In this document: piece after piece, positions 44,978 to 53,907 of the stretch
How the letters are laid out: the number at the start of each line of letters is the position of its first letter
How positions within the stretch are numbered: position 1 is the stretch's first letter
NCBI GenBank assembly: GCA_019359715.1
Contig: JAHHGS010000065.1
Location: 1 to 64,000, forward strand
DNA: 64,000 bases
Source: Aphanocapsa sp. GSE-SYN-MK-11-07L
Lineage (GTDB): Bacteria; Cyanobacteriota; Cyanobacteriia; Thermosynechococcales; Thermosynechococcaceae
Direction of reading: 5' to 3'
Notes under the pieces: model-generated
Databases searched by the model: none
What the model saw: only the letters and a program-made list of their open reading frames with translations
Told to the model about the DNA's origin: nothing
Program-made: the position numbers and the translations under genes

Positions 44978-46066
44978 TTAGAGGACTTCTGCCAGAGTCA
45001 TTAGCAAACGCTGGTTTTCGGCTTCCGTGCGGACTGCCACCCGAAAATAGCGATCGCCCAATTCTGGAAAACTCTGGCAGTCACGGATCAAAATTTGGGC
45101 GTGTTGCAGCAATTTTGCCTGCACTTGCTCCACAGGGCGCTGGCACTCCACCAACAAAAAATTTGCTGCCCCTGGCAGTGGCGTCAGTCCCGGTAGGGCA
45201 GTTAAGCCGTTGTAGAGTTGTGCTCTAGCTGGAGGGAGCCAGGCCCACGTTCGAGCTTGAAACTCAGTATCAGCCAAAATGGCCTGAGTCGCTGCTTCAG
45301 CCAAAACGTTTACCGGCCAGGGATCTCGCCACTGCTGCCAGCGTTGCAGCCGCTCAGGCTGAGCGATCGCGTAGCCAATTCGCAATCCTGGCAGGCTGTA
45401 GAACTTGGTCAGCGATCGCAAAATGACCAAATTTTCATACTCTGGCACCAGATCAATCAGGCTTTGCTGCTCTGTCGGGGGCAGAAAATCCATAAATGCC
45501 TCATCGACCACAACCAAAGCAAATCGCTCTAGCCAGGGACGCAAACTCTCTAGGGAGAATAGCAACCCGGTCGGGTTATGGGGGTTATTCAGTAATAGTC
45601 CGAGTTGATTTGAAGATTGCTCGGTCAGGCTCAAACAACCAGCCAAGGCTTCTGCTGCGTCCAAAGATTGGCTATTTGTGGCAATCGGCAATGGGTATGG
45701 ACGGACTGATCCCGAAAACGCCTGCATTGCCCGCCCATAATCGCCAAAGGCGGGGGTTAGGAGGAGGGTTTGCTCAAGTTGAGCCAATTCTCGCCCTGCC
45801 CAAGTCAGTAACTCTGCCGAACCGTTGCCTGGAAGCACCCAGTCAGGATTCAGGTGATGATAGTTGGCCAAGCTTTGGCGCAATGAACTGTAGCTGGGAT
45901 CTGGATAGGCACTCAGGCGATCGCAAGCAGCCTGAATCGCGGCGATCGCTGACTGGGGCGGCCCCAAAGGATTAATGCTGGCAGAAAAATCTAGAATCAA
46001 ACTTAGAGGGCAACCGGCAAGCGCCGCCGCCCAAGCCAAGTTACCCCCATGTAGCGGTCGTGACAA
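44978..46066 (-). CDS. cobD: Threonine-phosphate decarboxylase
   Basis: This is a 362-residue PLP enzyme of the fold-type I aminotransferase family. It makes (R)-1-amino-2-propanol phosphate for the nucleotide loop of cobalamin. HGGNLAWAAALAGC, FSASINPLGPP, LPGNGSAELLTW, NNPHNPTGLL, VVDEAFMDFLP and ILRSLTKFYSLPGLRIGYA (PLP lysine) are characteristic. The start is TTG 46064-46066, with AGGA about 7 nt upstream; the family N-terminus RPLHGGN begins here and there is no ATG. No cobalamin riboswitch is seen upstream, only a 22-bp hairpin. Confidence 0.9.
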   Translation of the reverse strand: MSRPLHGGNLAWAAALAGCPLSLILDFSASINPLGPPQSAIAAIQAACDRLSAYPDPSYSSLRQSLANYHHLNPDWVLPGNGSAELLTWAGRELAQLEQTLLLTPAFGDYGRAMQAFSGSVRPYPLPIATNSQSLDAAEALAGCLSLTEQSSNQLGLLLNNPHNPTGLLFSLESLRPWLERFALVVVDEAFMDFLPPTEQQSLIDLVPEYENLVILRSLTKFYSLPGLRIGYAIAQPERLQRWQQWRDPWPVNVLAEAATQAILADTEFQARTWAWLPPARAQLYNGLTALPGLTPLPGAANFLLVECQRPVEQVQAKLLQHAQILIRDCQSFPELGDRYFRVAVRTEAENQRLLMTLAEVL

Positions 46067-46102
46067 AGATTTTTCCTAGAACGAGCAACTACAGTCTTAG
46101 TC

Positions 46103-46149
46103 AACAATTTCGAGTAGCGTCAGCGATGCTGACGCTACTCGAAATTGTT
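46103..46149 (-). terminator. 22-bp perfect hairpin between the HU gene and cobD
   Basis: Arms 46103-46124 and 46128-46149 are perfect complements with a 3-nt loop. It lies 26 bp after the HU gene stop on the minus strand and probably ends its transcript, though no long T-run follows. Confidence 0.6.
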
Positions 46150-46174
46150 AAAAATTGGAGACTACCAGAAACGT

Positions 46175-46480
46175 TTACTTCTTTTTGCCCTTGGCAGGAG
46201 CAGGCGGTGGAGCCACCTTTTCCTTGAACAACTTTCCGGCAGAAAAAGCGGGCACCTTGGTGGCTGGAATCTCCATTTTGGCCCCAGTTTTAGGATTACG
46301 CCCTTCTCTGGCTTTACGCTCGCGGGGCTCAAAAGAGCCAAACCCGACTAGCGTAACTTTATTGCCCGTAGAAACAGCTTCCACAATTGCTTCTAGTGCA
46401 GCCGATAAAACAGCATCTGCTTGCTTTTTGGTCACGCTAGCCTTGTCAGCAACTGCGTCTACCAATTCTCCTTTGTTCAT
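46175..46480 (-). CDS. hup: HU family DNA-binding protein
   Basis: The protein is 101 residues. MNKGELVDAVADKASVTKKQ, the GNKVTLVGFGSFEPRERKAR strand with the DNA-minor-groove arm RNPKTGAKMEIPA, and VPAFSAGKLFKEKV match HU across its full length. It bends DNA and organises the nucleoid as a dimer. The C-terminal extension APPPAPAKGKKK is longer and more basic than in E. coli HU; it may add nonspecific DNA contact. ATG preceded by GAGGAGC. It is followed by a hairpin terminator. Confidence 0.95.
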   Translation of the reverse strand: MNKGELVDAVADKASVTKKQADAVLSAALEAIVEAVSTGNKVTLVGFGSFEPRERKAREGRNPKTGAKMEIPATKVPAFSAGKLFKEKVAPPPAPAKGKKK

Positions 46481-47235
46481 GCGTTTAGCTCCTCTTAAAG
46501 GTTGACTTTCTGGGCTTTACTCAGTGACTTGTAACTCCGAATCTTCCGCCTTTGGCAACAAACTAAAGACTTAGATTTTCTAACTGGTGAGAAAACTTGA
46601 GCCAAAATGGCTGAAAGTCTCACAGCCTCGAAGTTCCGATGCCTTATTCTAGAATAGCCAAGACGGATATGGATCGTTGAAACCTTTAAGATATATGGAT
46701 CTCAGGGTTTTCTATGCATTTTATGCTCAAATTGCGCTTAAAGAATATTTTTTAATTAAGCTGAAACCTTTGTAAATCAAGCTTTTTAGCGTGAGTTCAA
46801 GTTGTCTGAGCTGCCAAATTTTCAACCCGATCGCAGACACTAATTTTTGGGGTGCAATGGCAAAAAAGCGAGCAAGCAGTTACATTCCTTTACGTTAATC
46901 GCTTTAATTTTGCTCACTCCTGCCTCTTTTAACCCGTCGCAATTATGTTTTGCGGGCGATCGCATAACCACCTCAGTCGAAAAATTGCCGCCAGTAACTA
47001 TTTTTAATTCTGCAAATTAATTTCAGATAAAAGCCATCTTTCAAAAATAGGTTCTGAGGGTGCGAAGTAATCCTTCAGATTCTAGGCTTCGACCTGAGCG
47101 CTTAGCCGGAGGTAAGAACCGGATTAGAAGTCACCAGAATTGATTGGGCTTTCTATGATTTGTACACGAGACATTATGAGCGATCGCTCCCAACCCGTCA
47201 TGAGCATCTCTTTTCAAAGTAGGTCACACAAAAGT
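46481..47235. other. Gene-free region of about 755 bp between the HU gene and pilQ
   Basis: I see no protein-coding or named RNA gene. It should include the HU promoter (leftward) at its left side and the end of the pil transcript at its right side. An unannotated small RNA is possible but not supported by any clear structure. Confidence 0.45.
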
Positions 47236-47265
47236 CGATGAGTAGGGATAACTCCCTACTCATCG
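47236..47265 (-). terminator. Rho-independent terminator of the pil operon
   Basis: A perfect 13-bp stem (47236-47248 with 47253-47265) and 4-nt loop start 25 bp after the pilQ stop. On the minus strand it is followed by ACTTTTGTGT, a short T-rich tail. Confidence 0.75.
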
Positions 47266-47289
47266 ATCGGATTGAGTGCCACATTGGCT

Positions 47290-49437
47290 TTACGGCGCAG
47301 CAGGCGGAGCACCTGGCCCTGGCGAGTACTGGTAACCAAAGTTAGATGACTGTGAATCATCAACAATCTTAGGCGTGACCAGCACCACCAGCTCTTGTCG
47401 CTGCTTCTGATTAGATTCACGTCTGAATAACCTGCCAAGAAGAGGAATATCGCCCAGGATTGGAATTTTGGTGACGCTAGATCGATCAATATCTTGAATA
47501 ATCCCACTCAAGAGGAGCGTTTGCCCATCTCGTAGTCTAATTTGTCCTGTTTCTAAGCGTCGCTGGGCAAGCAAGGTACCGGTTGAAGGGTTGGATACGC
47601 CCGGAAAGACAACACTGTAGGTTCCTGATGGAGAACTCACCTCTGGAGAGATGTTCAAAGTGATAAAACCGTTATCATCAATCCGATCAACAGTCACATT
47701 GAAAATGACTCCAGCAGGACGAATGATTGGCCTAATTTGAGTACCTGTAGTGGCACCACCCGATGAAGTAGCAACATTTGACACTGTTGATTCAATGCCT
47801 GAAAAAATTTCTTGAGTCAAGTTTACCTGCGCAGCACTCCCCTCTTGAACCAGCAAGGTCGGGTTAGTGAGGATTTTGGCATTACCAGATTGAATTTGGA
47901 TAACTAGACTAGCAAAGAAATTACTAACCGTGTCTCCAACCGGTAACCCAGGTATTGAGATACCAGGAAAAGCAATTGGCTGCCTGATACCTCCATCTTC
48001 GAGAATAACACCAGGAAAAGCTTGTGGCGCTAAAGTACCCGAAGGTTGAGTGCCTCTCTGAAGAGTTAAACCCGTAGCATCAAAAATTGCTCCAAACAGA
48101 CTCGTACCAAAATTAGTTTGAAAATCCGCATTAGATTGTTGAGAATTGAGCAAGTTTACGTCAACAAACTTGACATTGATCAGCGCCTGTCTTTTCCGCA
48201 CATCCAACTGAGTCAAAACTGAAGTAGCAAGTTCCACTTTACGCGGGGTGCCAATTAAAGTAACACTGTTAGTGCGAGCGTCCGCCACAACTTGCAATCC
48301 AGCCAATAAATTGCCTGTAGTAGCGCCATCCGCCCCCGCCCCACCATTAGCCCCATAAGATTCCAGGATTTCCAGCGCCCCTTGCTGGGTAATATTATCG
48401 GTGATGGTATTTTGTCGGTTAACTGCGGTTAGAGCCGTTGTGCCTGAAGACGTAGTTACCCCCCCACCAGTACCTTGACTAACACTACCCCCGGTCTGAG
48501 CCTCAGAGGATAGGGTTTGTACCGTAGTTTGCTGACTGGTAGCCCGCATTTGATTGAGGCGAATTGTTTTCACAATTCGGTTTTGGGCTTCTGGTGGCAA
48601 ATTTTTACCCACAAAAATAGTTTGTCCGACCCGATTGGCTTGTAAGCCAGTCACCCGCAGCACATAGTTGAAAACATCCTGCACCGATTCATTCTCAATA
48701 TCTAAAGAGATCGTCTGCCCCGTTCCGGCAGGAGCGCCAGTGGTAGCGTCACTCGTCGCTTCCGCAAACGCCACATTCACCCCAGCCGCTCTCGCCAATA
48801 GCGTCAATACCTCTCGGACGGGTGCTTCCCGCAGCAGCAAGCGAGGAATCCGCTCGCTGGTGTTTAAATCAATCACATCTGGATTTGGATCAATTGGCCC
48901 AACCGACATATCGCCAACCGGGGGGGCAACGGCGCGCGGCATAAATGGCGGGGCTGCGGCTGGGCGCTGCCCCATGGTGTTGGGCTGAGTTTGGCTGGCT
49001 GCGCTTGGGCCAGCCGGTTGTTGAACCGACGCAAAATTGAGCACCAGTCCACCGCCAGCATCCCGACGAATCACCTCGCCAGTCGGGGCTGCCCCAGTCC
49101 CCGTCACCGTGACCCGAATTGTGCTGGCATCGAGCTGGACAATTTCGATCGCGCTCACGCCGGGGGCTGGATTTTCTTGGCGGAAGTTTGGCCCGTCTGG
49201 TAAGCGGAGTTGGCTATTGCTGATGTCAGCGATCGCAGTATTGCCGCGATTGACCGTAAACACGGGCGGCCGGTTATTGCCCTGAGTATTAAAGATTAGC
49301 TGCAACCCGGTTGAGGTTGGGTTGAGTTTAACTCCGGTAATTTCGGTTTGAGCTGCCCAACTGGGTTGAGGTGCAGCAACCAACAAAGCGGCTGCACCAG
49401 CGATCGCGATCGCATCTAATCCTTGATACCGTTTCAC
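47290..49437 (-). CDS. pilQ: Type IV pilus secretin PilQ
   Basis: This 715-residue protein forms the outer-membrane channel for type IV pili. A signal peptide (about 1-28, ending SWA-A) precedes an AMIN domain (about 30-130), a Pro/Ala linker, then an STN/N0 domain (LLLREAPVREVLTLLARAAG), an N1-like domain, and the secretin core ending DGQTLLLSGIIQDIDRSS, PILGDIPLLGRLF and QELVVLVTPKIVDD. A Gly/Ser/Thr/Gln-rich insertion occurs around 305-360. The start is GTG at 49435-49437 with AGAGGAGT upstream. It is the last gene of the pilMNOQ operon, 84 bp after pilO. Confidence 0.94.
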   Translation of the reverse strand: MKRYQGLDAIAIAGAAALLVAAPQPSWAAQTEITGVKLNPTSTGLQLIFNTQGNNRPPVFTVNRGNTAIADISNSQLRLPDGPNFRQENPAPGVSAIEIVQLDASTIRVTVTGTGAAPTGEVIRRDAGGGLVLNFASVQQPAGPSAASQTQPNTMGQRPAAAPPFMPRAVAPPVGDMSVGPIDPNPDVIDLNTSERIPRLLLREAPVREVLTLLARAAGVNVAFAEATSDATTGAPAGTGQTISLDIENESVQDVFNYVLRVTGLQANRVGQTIFVGKNLPPEAQNRIVKTIRLNQMRATSQQTTVQTLSSEAQTGGSVSQGTGGGVTTSSGTTALTAVNRQNTITDNITQQGALEILESYGANGGAGADGATTGNLLAGLQVVADARTNSVTLIGTPRKVELATSVLTQLDVRKRQALINVKFVDVNLLNSQQSNADFQTNFGTSLFGAIFDATGLTLQRGTQPSGTLAPQAFPGVILEDGGIRQPIAFPGISIPGLPVGDTVSNFFASLVIQIQSGNAKILTNPTLLVQEGSAAQVNLTQEIFSGIESTVSNVATSSGGATTGTQIRPIIRPAGVIFNVTVDRIDDNGFITLNISPEVSSPSGTYSVVFPGVSNPSTGTLLAQRRLETGQIRLRDGQTLLLSGIIQDIDRSSVTKIPILGDIPLLGRLFRRESNQKQRQELVVLVTPKIVDDSQSSNFGYQYSPGPGAPPAAP

Positions 49438-49521
49438 TTTTCACTCCTCTTCAACAAATGATCAAAATTATTAATCGTCAAATCGTTTATTGCGCTCAAC
49501 CGGCGGGCAAGCCATCAAAAA

Positions 49522-50226
49522 TTAAGGGGGGGGAGCTGCCGCTGGGGGGGGAGCCGCCGCCGCAATTTCTTCGGGAGTCAGCGGAACATAGGCAACTAGC
49601 TCAAAAGTAGAAGTAATTTGGTCTCGCCCCGTAGACTCTTTTGCCTCAGCTTGCACCTCCGTTGTTAGTTTTTGAACCACCAAAAGCGTTTGCAAGCGAT
49701 CAATGGTTTGCAGAATATTCAGGGTCTGGCTAAAACTGCCCTTGAACGAAACCGCCGTTACCTGCCGCTTCAGCTTGTTATTTAAATCTCCCCCCAGCGA
49801 TGAATCCGTCACAATCACGGGATCTGTCGGCTCGAATTTAAGCAGTTGAGCTTGGTTCTGAACAATCATTTTGTTCAAGTCAAGCAGCAGTGTATCGAGA
49901 GCAGCCTGGGATGAAAAGAGCGCCCTCACTTCCTGATTTCCGGACTTGGCCCGATTAACGCTAGCAATTACCCCCTGGACTTGCTTCACCAGCTCAGCTT
50001 TTTGGGCCAGATCGGCTTGCTTTTGGTCAATGCTCTCGCTCAGTTTGCCAGACTCTTGCAGGGCAGGCAGGATCAGCATATTGCCCAAGTAGGCAGCCAC
50101 ACCTATCCCTAAGACACCGATCAGAATCCCAGTCACAACCGGGGTAAACGTAATCCCAAAAAGTTGGGGATAGGCTTTTACCTCTGGCTCTGGAGCGGAG
50201 GGTGCGTATTCTCCGGTCAGGGTCAT
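49522..50226 (-). CDS. pilO: Type IV pilus assembly protein PilO
   Basis: This 234-residue inner-membrane protein has one N-terminal helix (GITFTPVVTGILIGVLGIGV, about 24-43), a coiled-coil (SESIDQKQADLAQKAELVKQ), and a periplasmic ferredoxin-like domain. It pairs with PilN to link the cytoplasmic PilM ring to the secretin. The C-terminus is a Pro/Ala tail (AAAAPPPAAAPPP). Its ATG overlaps the pilN stop by 4 bp. Assignment rests mainly on operon position plus topology. Confidence 0.88.
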   Translation of the reverse strand: MTLTGEYAPSAPEPEVKAYPQLFGITFTPVVTGILIGVLGIGVAAYLGNMLILPALQESGKLSESIDQKQADLAQKAELVKQVQGVIASVNRAKSGNQEVRALFSSQAALDTLLLDLNKMIVQNQAQLLKFEPTDPVIVTDSSLGGDLNNKLKRQVTAVSFKGSFSQTLNILQTIDRLQTLLVVQKLTTEVQAEAKESTGRDQITSTFELVAYVPLTPEEIAAAAPPPAAAPPP

Positions 50227-51014
50227 TGCTTAATCACTCCTTTCTGCTTCAGAAAATTAATCCGCGAGACCAGTCCAGCCGCCCCATTCTTACTCAATTC
50301 TGGCAGCAAGGCTGAGGCAGGAGTTGTCGTCGTGGCTGTGGTAATTGTGTAGTCGATCAAGCTGGGGCCTTTAGCATCTTCAGGCGCTCGCTGCGATCGC
50401 ACCAACTTAGTTGAATCGCTCTTCAGAAAAGGAGATTGTTGCAGGATCAGCACGAAATCGTTGATGTCGCTAAAGGAGCGAGCTTTACCCGTCAGCGTCA
50501 GAGCAGTACTGCCATCAGGCGGTGGGGCTGGAGCGGCGGCGGGAGCTGGCGCAGGAGCAGCACCATCTGCCGGAGCAGCGGCGGGAGCGGGTGCCGGGGG
50601 TGGGGCCGGTGCCGCCTGCTCAATTTTGGCGATTTGGAGCGTTGGGGGTACGCGATCGCGAATATCCTGGAGGGTGGCTGACCACGGTTTGATCTGATTA
50701 AACACAGTCGCCAGCGCTTGGGTCTCGGTATTGATCCGCTGTTCTTCGGCTTTGAGTTTATCTAGCTCAGACAACTGAGGGGCAATTTTAGCCAGTTGGT
50801 CATCCAGATTTCGCTCTTGTTCAGCCAGTTGTTGATTCCGAAAAGTCAGGAGGGCTGAACCCAGTAGCACCAACCCCACCGCCGCTGCTGCAACCACGCC
50901 CCCTAAAATGATCGGGGTATTATCGACTGGGCCAGCCGCCACACCGCCGCGTGAGACTTCCTCTTTGCCAAAGCCCGGCCGATCTCTGAGCAGATTAATA
51001 TCAATTGAAAACAT
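50223..51014 (-). CDS. pilN: Type IV pilus assembly protein PilN
   Basis: This is a 263-residue protein. The N-terminus MFSIDINLLRDRPGFG has the conserved INLL motif that binds PilM. A membrane helix (about 33-58), a coiled coil (LAEQERNLDDQLAKIAPQLS) and a C-terminal periplasmic domain (ALTLTGKARSFSDINDFVLI) follow. Between them lies an Ala/Pro-rich, low-complexity linker of about 40 residues (roughly 133-170). It overlaps pilM by 1 bp (TAATG) and pilO by 4 bp, so the genes are tightly coupled. Confidence 0.92.
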   Translation of the reverse strand: MFSIDINLLRDRPGFGKEEVSRGGVAAGPVDNTPIILGGVVAAAAVGLVLLGSALLTFRNQQLAEQERNLDDQLAKIAPQLSELDKLKAEEQRINTETQALATVFNQIKPWSATLQDIRDRVPPTLQIAKIEQAAPAPPPAPAPAAAPADGAAPAPAPAAAPAPPPDGSTALTLTGKARSFSDINDFVLILQQSPFLKSDSTKLVRSQRAPEDAKGPSLIDYTITTATTTTPASALLPELSKNGAAGLVSRINFLKQKGVIKQ

Positions 51015-52096
51015 TACTGTGCCCCTCGTAAACCCAACCCGACCACCGTTCCCAACCCTGGCCGCTTTTCGGCAGAAACATCTTGCGGAAGCTGTAGCCC
51101 CAAATTTTCGACTGGGTCAACCAAGGTTGCCGTTAAGTTCAACCGCTGGGTAAAGAACTCGTCAATTTGCCCCACGCCTGCCCCCGGCCCAGCCAGTAAA
51201 ACTTGAGCAATTTCTAAATCTTCGCCCTGGTTTAAGTAGAAATCTACCGAGCGCCGAATCTCATCGGCCAAATCGCCCAAGACTCTGATAATGGCGGCAG
51301 CGCTAGGATTACTGGCACCGCCATCCGTGGGGCTAACGGGCACCGTCATGCTGCTGAGCAAATCAACCCCCATCGCGGTTGGCAAGTTCATGGCTCGACT
51401 AATCGCGGCCTGAATTTGCTGGGTACCAATTGGCACCTTGCGGTTGAACTGGGGAATCCCATCCATGACGATACTAATTTCAGTCCCGTCGTACTCAATA
51501 TCTACAACTGCTACTGCTTCACCGGGGGCAAACTGCAAAAGCTGGTTGCGAATGGTGCGCATCAGGGCAAAGCTACTGACTTCCAAAAAATTCAGTTGCA
51601 GACCAGCCTGGGCAAAGACATTAATATAAGACTCAGTAATTTCTTTCGGCGTAGCGACGAGCAAGACTTCTACCCGCTCAATCCCATCCTCATCGATCGT
51701 GGTTCCTAGTTTTTGGTAGTCTACATCTGCTTCTTCTCTTGGAAAAGGCAAATAAAGCGCCGCCTCTTGATTGAGCACCATGTCTCTGAGTTCAAAATCA
51801 TCCAGCTCAGCCGGCAGCTTGATCAAGCGAATCACTGCCTCTCCAATTGGGACGGCACTCGCAGCTTGCTTGAGCTTAACTTTCTTCTCCTCTAACCCCT
51901 GCCGAATAGCATCGGCGATCGCCATCACATCAACGATCCGGCCGTCATGAAACGCCCCTTCAGGCATCGGAACCGATGACAGAGATGTCATCTTGATTCC
52001 TGACTTTAATTGTTGCAGTTGGGCAATATTGACACGCTCTGGGGTAAGTTCTACCCCCAAGCCCTGTTTAGCCCTAGAAAACAGCGAAGCGATCAC
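51014..52096 (-). CDS. pilM: Type IV pilus assembly protein PilM
   Basis: This is a 360-residue actin-like ATPase-fold protein of the inner-membrane alignment complex. GVELTPERVNIAQLQ, VMAIADAIRQGLEEKKVKLK, EADVDYQKLG, AVAVVDIEYDGTEISIVMDG and VLLAGPGAGVGQIDEFF correspond to the nucleotide-binding blocks of PilM. It starts at GTG 52094-52096 with no strong ribosome binding site; the family N-terminus fits. It is the first gene of the operon. No pilP gene is present, as is usual in cyanobacteria. Confidence 0.93.
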   Translation of the reverse strand: MIASLFSRAKQGLGVELTPERVNIAQLQQLKSGIKMTSLSSVPMPEGAFHDGRIVDVMAIADAIRQGLEEKKVKLKQAASAVPIGEAVIRLIKLPAELDDFELRDMVLNQEAALYLPFPREEADVDYQKLGTTIDEDGIERVEVLLVATPKEITESYINVFAQAGLQLNFLEVSSFALMRTIRNQLLQFAPGEAVAVVDIEYDGTEISIVMDGIPQFNRKVPIGTQQIQAAISRAMNLPTAMGVDLLSSMTVPVSPTDGGASNPSAAAIIRVLGDLADEIRRSVDFYLNQGEDLEIAQVLLAGPGAGVGQIDEFFTQRLNLTATLVDPVENLGLQLPQDVSAEKRPGLGTVVGLGLRGAQ

Positions 52097-52519
52097 AGCG
52101 TTGTCCGTTGCGTTAGCTAAAGGTTTTGAGTTGGACTTGAGGAGTGAGTTGAGGGAGGCTATCCCTAGATGGGATAATAGCGGACTTCGAGCAAAATCGC
52201 TAGCTATTTATATGCGAAACAATAAGTCCCTATGCAGGTGTCGCTGATGCTCGTCAGGCGTTAATTACTCAACAAGACTGTTGACTCGATGGCTGAGAAC
52301 ATTAATACCGTCAATGCTCTCTAATATTCTTAATCTAATTAATAACTCTGATCCATTCGATCGATTCGTTTAAGACAGCTACACAAATGCTGTTTGGTTT
52401 CACCCCCCGTAGGAGTTATTTTGCCAGAACCCCTTCCTGATTGTCAAAGGGATGAAGCGTAAACCCAACATCAAAACAGCGGCATTTAGGTCTGACGATC
52501 AGAAGCTGGTCTGAGGAAG
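52097..52519. other. Intergenic region of about 420 bp upstream of pilM
   Basis: No gene seen. It probably contains the leftward pil promoter and the 3' end of the BMC/permease transcript. A short imperfect palindrome occurs near 52160. Confidence 0.4.
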
Positions 52520-53302
52520 CTAACTAGAGGCACTCGTATAAAAGCGCAAAGCAAACTGCCAGAATCGGCTAGACGTATAGAATAGTCCTGCTGCCAAGCA
52601 AGCTGAGGCTAGAAGCCAACTTGTTTGAGAGCGGGCTAAAATTACTTCGGCTGGAGCAGTGGTTAAAAATGCAACCGGAATTACAAATGTAAAGAAAATC
52701 CGATAGCTGGCTGGGTAGGCCGCCATCGGAAACCGTCCGGCTTCAACTAGCCCCCGCAATACTTCGGTCACATTGTAGATTTTGACAAACCAAATACTAG
52801 TGGCTCCTAACATAAACCAAAGGCTATACAAGCTGATCAAGCCAAAGCCAAGCGGAATCATGCCGACTAAGTAGCTAGTGAATGGCAAATCGAGTTGATG
52901 CCCGGCATAGCCAATCAAAATTAATCCAAACAGCAAATCTGGCAACCCCCAAGGTGAAAGGGTGTAGGTGGAAAGCCAAAACTGACTGCTAATCGGTTTG
53001 AGCAAGACAAAATCTAAGGTTCCTTCTTGAACATGGCGGACAATCCGGTTTAGATTTGGCACCAAAAAGCTGGCCGAAAATCCCTGGAGGAGCGTGAAGA
53101 TGCCTAAGACAATCAGCGCCTCATCCCAAGACCAACCGCTAAACGTATAGCCTTGGCGGTAGAACAAAAATAGTCCAAACAGGCTACCGGCAAGGTTCCC
53201 TAGACTACTGAGGCTAGCCAGCAAAAAGTTAGCCCGATATTCCATTTCAGCCGCGATCGCGGCTCCCCAAAACTGCCTCAGTATCCGTAGGTATTTCTGC
53301 AT
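52520..53302 (-). CDS. ABC-2 type transporter permease (DUF990-like)
   Basis: This is a 260-residue protein with about six membrane helices. The N-terminal ILRQFWGAAIAAEMEYRANF and central LNRIVRHVQEGTLDFVLLKP are typical of ABC-2 permeases of this branch, which usually pair with a second permease and an ATPase. Neither partner is adjacent. It begins 3 bp after the stop of the BMC shell protein gene, so the two are almost certainly co-transcribed. The substrate is unknown. Confidence 0.8.
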   Translation of the reverse strand: MQKYLRILRQFWGAAIAAEMEYRANFLLASLSSLGNLAGSLFGLFLFYRQGYTFSGWSWDEALIVLGIFTLLQGFSASFLVPNLNRIVRHVQEGTLDFVLLKPISSQFWLSTYTLSPWGLPDLLFGLILIGYAGHQLDLPFTSYLVGMIPLGFGLISLYSLWFMLGATSIWFVKIYNVTEVLRGLVEAGRFPMAAYPASYRIFFTFVIPVAFLTTAPAEVILARSQTSWLLASACLAAGLFYTSSRFWQFALRFYTSASS

Positions 53303-53305
53303 GGT

Positions 53306-53620
53306 CTAGAGCAAAAAATCATCGGCAGGCTGACCCGATGGAGCGTTGACGGGTAAGACAAATTCCAGGTTGTCATTCGGGCGGGCAATAATTTGATGGG
53401 AAACTAACTCACCGCCCTCGACATGGCGGACAGCATCAATCCCAGCTTTGACGGCTGCATTCACTTCGCCAACGTCGCCTCGGATCACGACAGTCCAGTA
53501 GGCACCCCCGACTTGCTCGCAGCTTACCACCGCCACCTGAGCACTTTTCACCATCGCATCTGCGACCTGCAGCAGAGAGGGATAGCCTTTAACTTGCACC
53601 ATGCCGATCGCGATCGTCAT
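53306..53620 (-). CDS. Bacterial microcompartment shell protein (CcmK-like)
   Basis: This is an approximately 104-residue single-BMC-domain protein: AIGMVQVKGYPSLLQVADAM, VIRGDVGEVNAAVKAGIDA, GGELVSHQIIARP and NDNLEFVLPV are the family blocks. Hexamers of such proteins tile carboxysome facets. The loop at the central pore reads QVGGAYW instead of the KIGSG of CcmK1/2, so pore chemistry should differ. It is a satellite gene away from any ccm operon. I chose ATG 53618-53620; a TTG three codons upstream is possible. Confidence 0.88.
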   Translation of the reverse strand: MTIAIGMVQVKGYPSLLQVADAMVKSAQVAVVSCEQVGGAYWTVVIRGDVGEVNAAVKAGIDAVRHVEGGELVSHQIIARPNDNLEFVLPVNAPSGQPADDFLL

Positions 53621-53907
53621 AACTACCAAATCATCTGCTTGAAATCTGAGCAGCAGAGCATACTTGGATCATAGCCGCTGATTATTGTTTAAGTTCAAAA
53701 ATTGCCAGTCCCAAATTTGCCATCCCCCGCTTAGACCACAGCAACCGCATGTAGATTCTGAAGGATTAAACCCCGCCAGGAATAGCTCGCCGAGGTATGC
53801 CTGGCAGACCAATTTCTGACTATAAATTTTTGCACCGATTATTCGCAACTGACCCCAGAGATCAGAGATAGTCAAACTAGAGATTGCTTTTATCTGCTTA
53901 GGCAAAA

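Noticed and set aside
46067-46174. Possible cobalamin riboswitch upstream of cobD
   Set aside because: Only 108 bp separate cobD from the HU gene, and these hold a simple perfect hairpin with no B12-box-like sequence.
50461-50697. Ala/Gly-rich rightward ORF opposite pilN
   Set aside because: It mirrors the Ala/Pro linker of PilN; low complexity creates long antisense frames without coding meaning.
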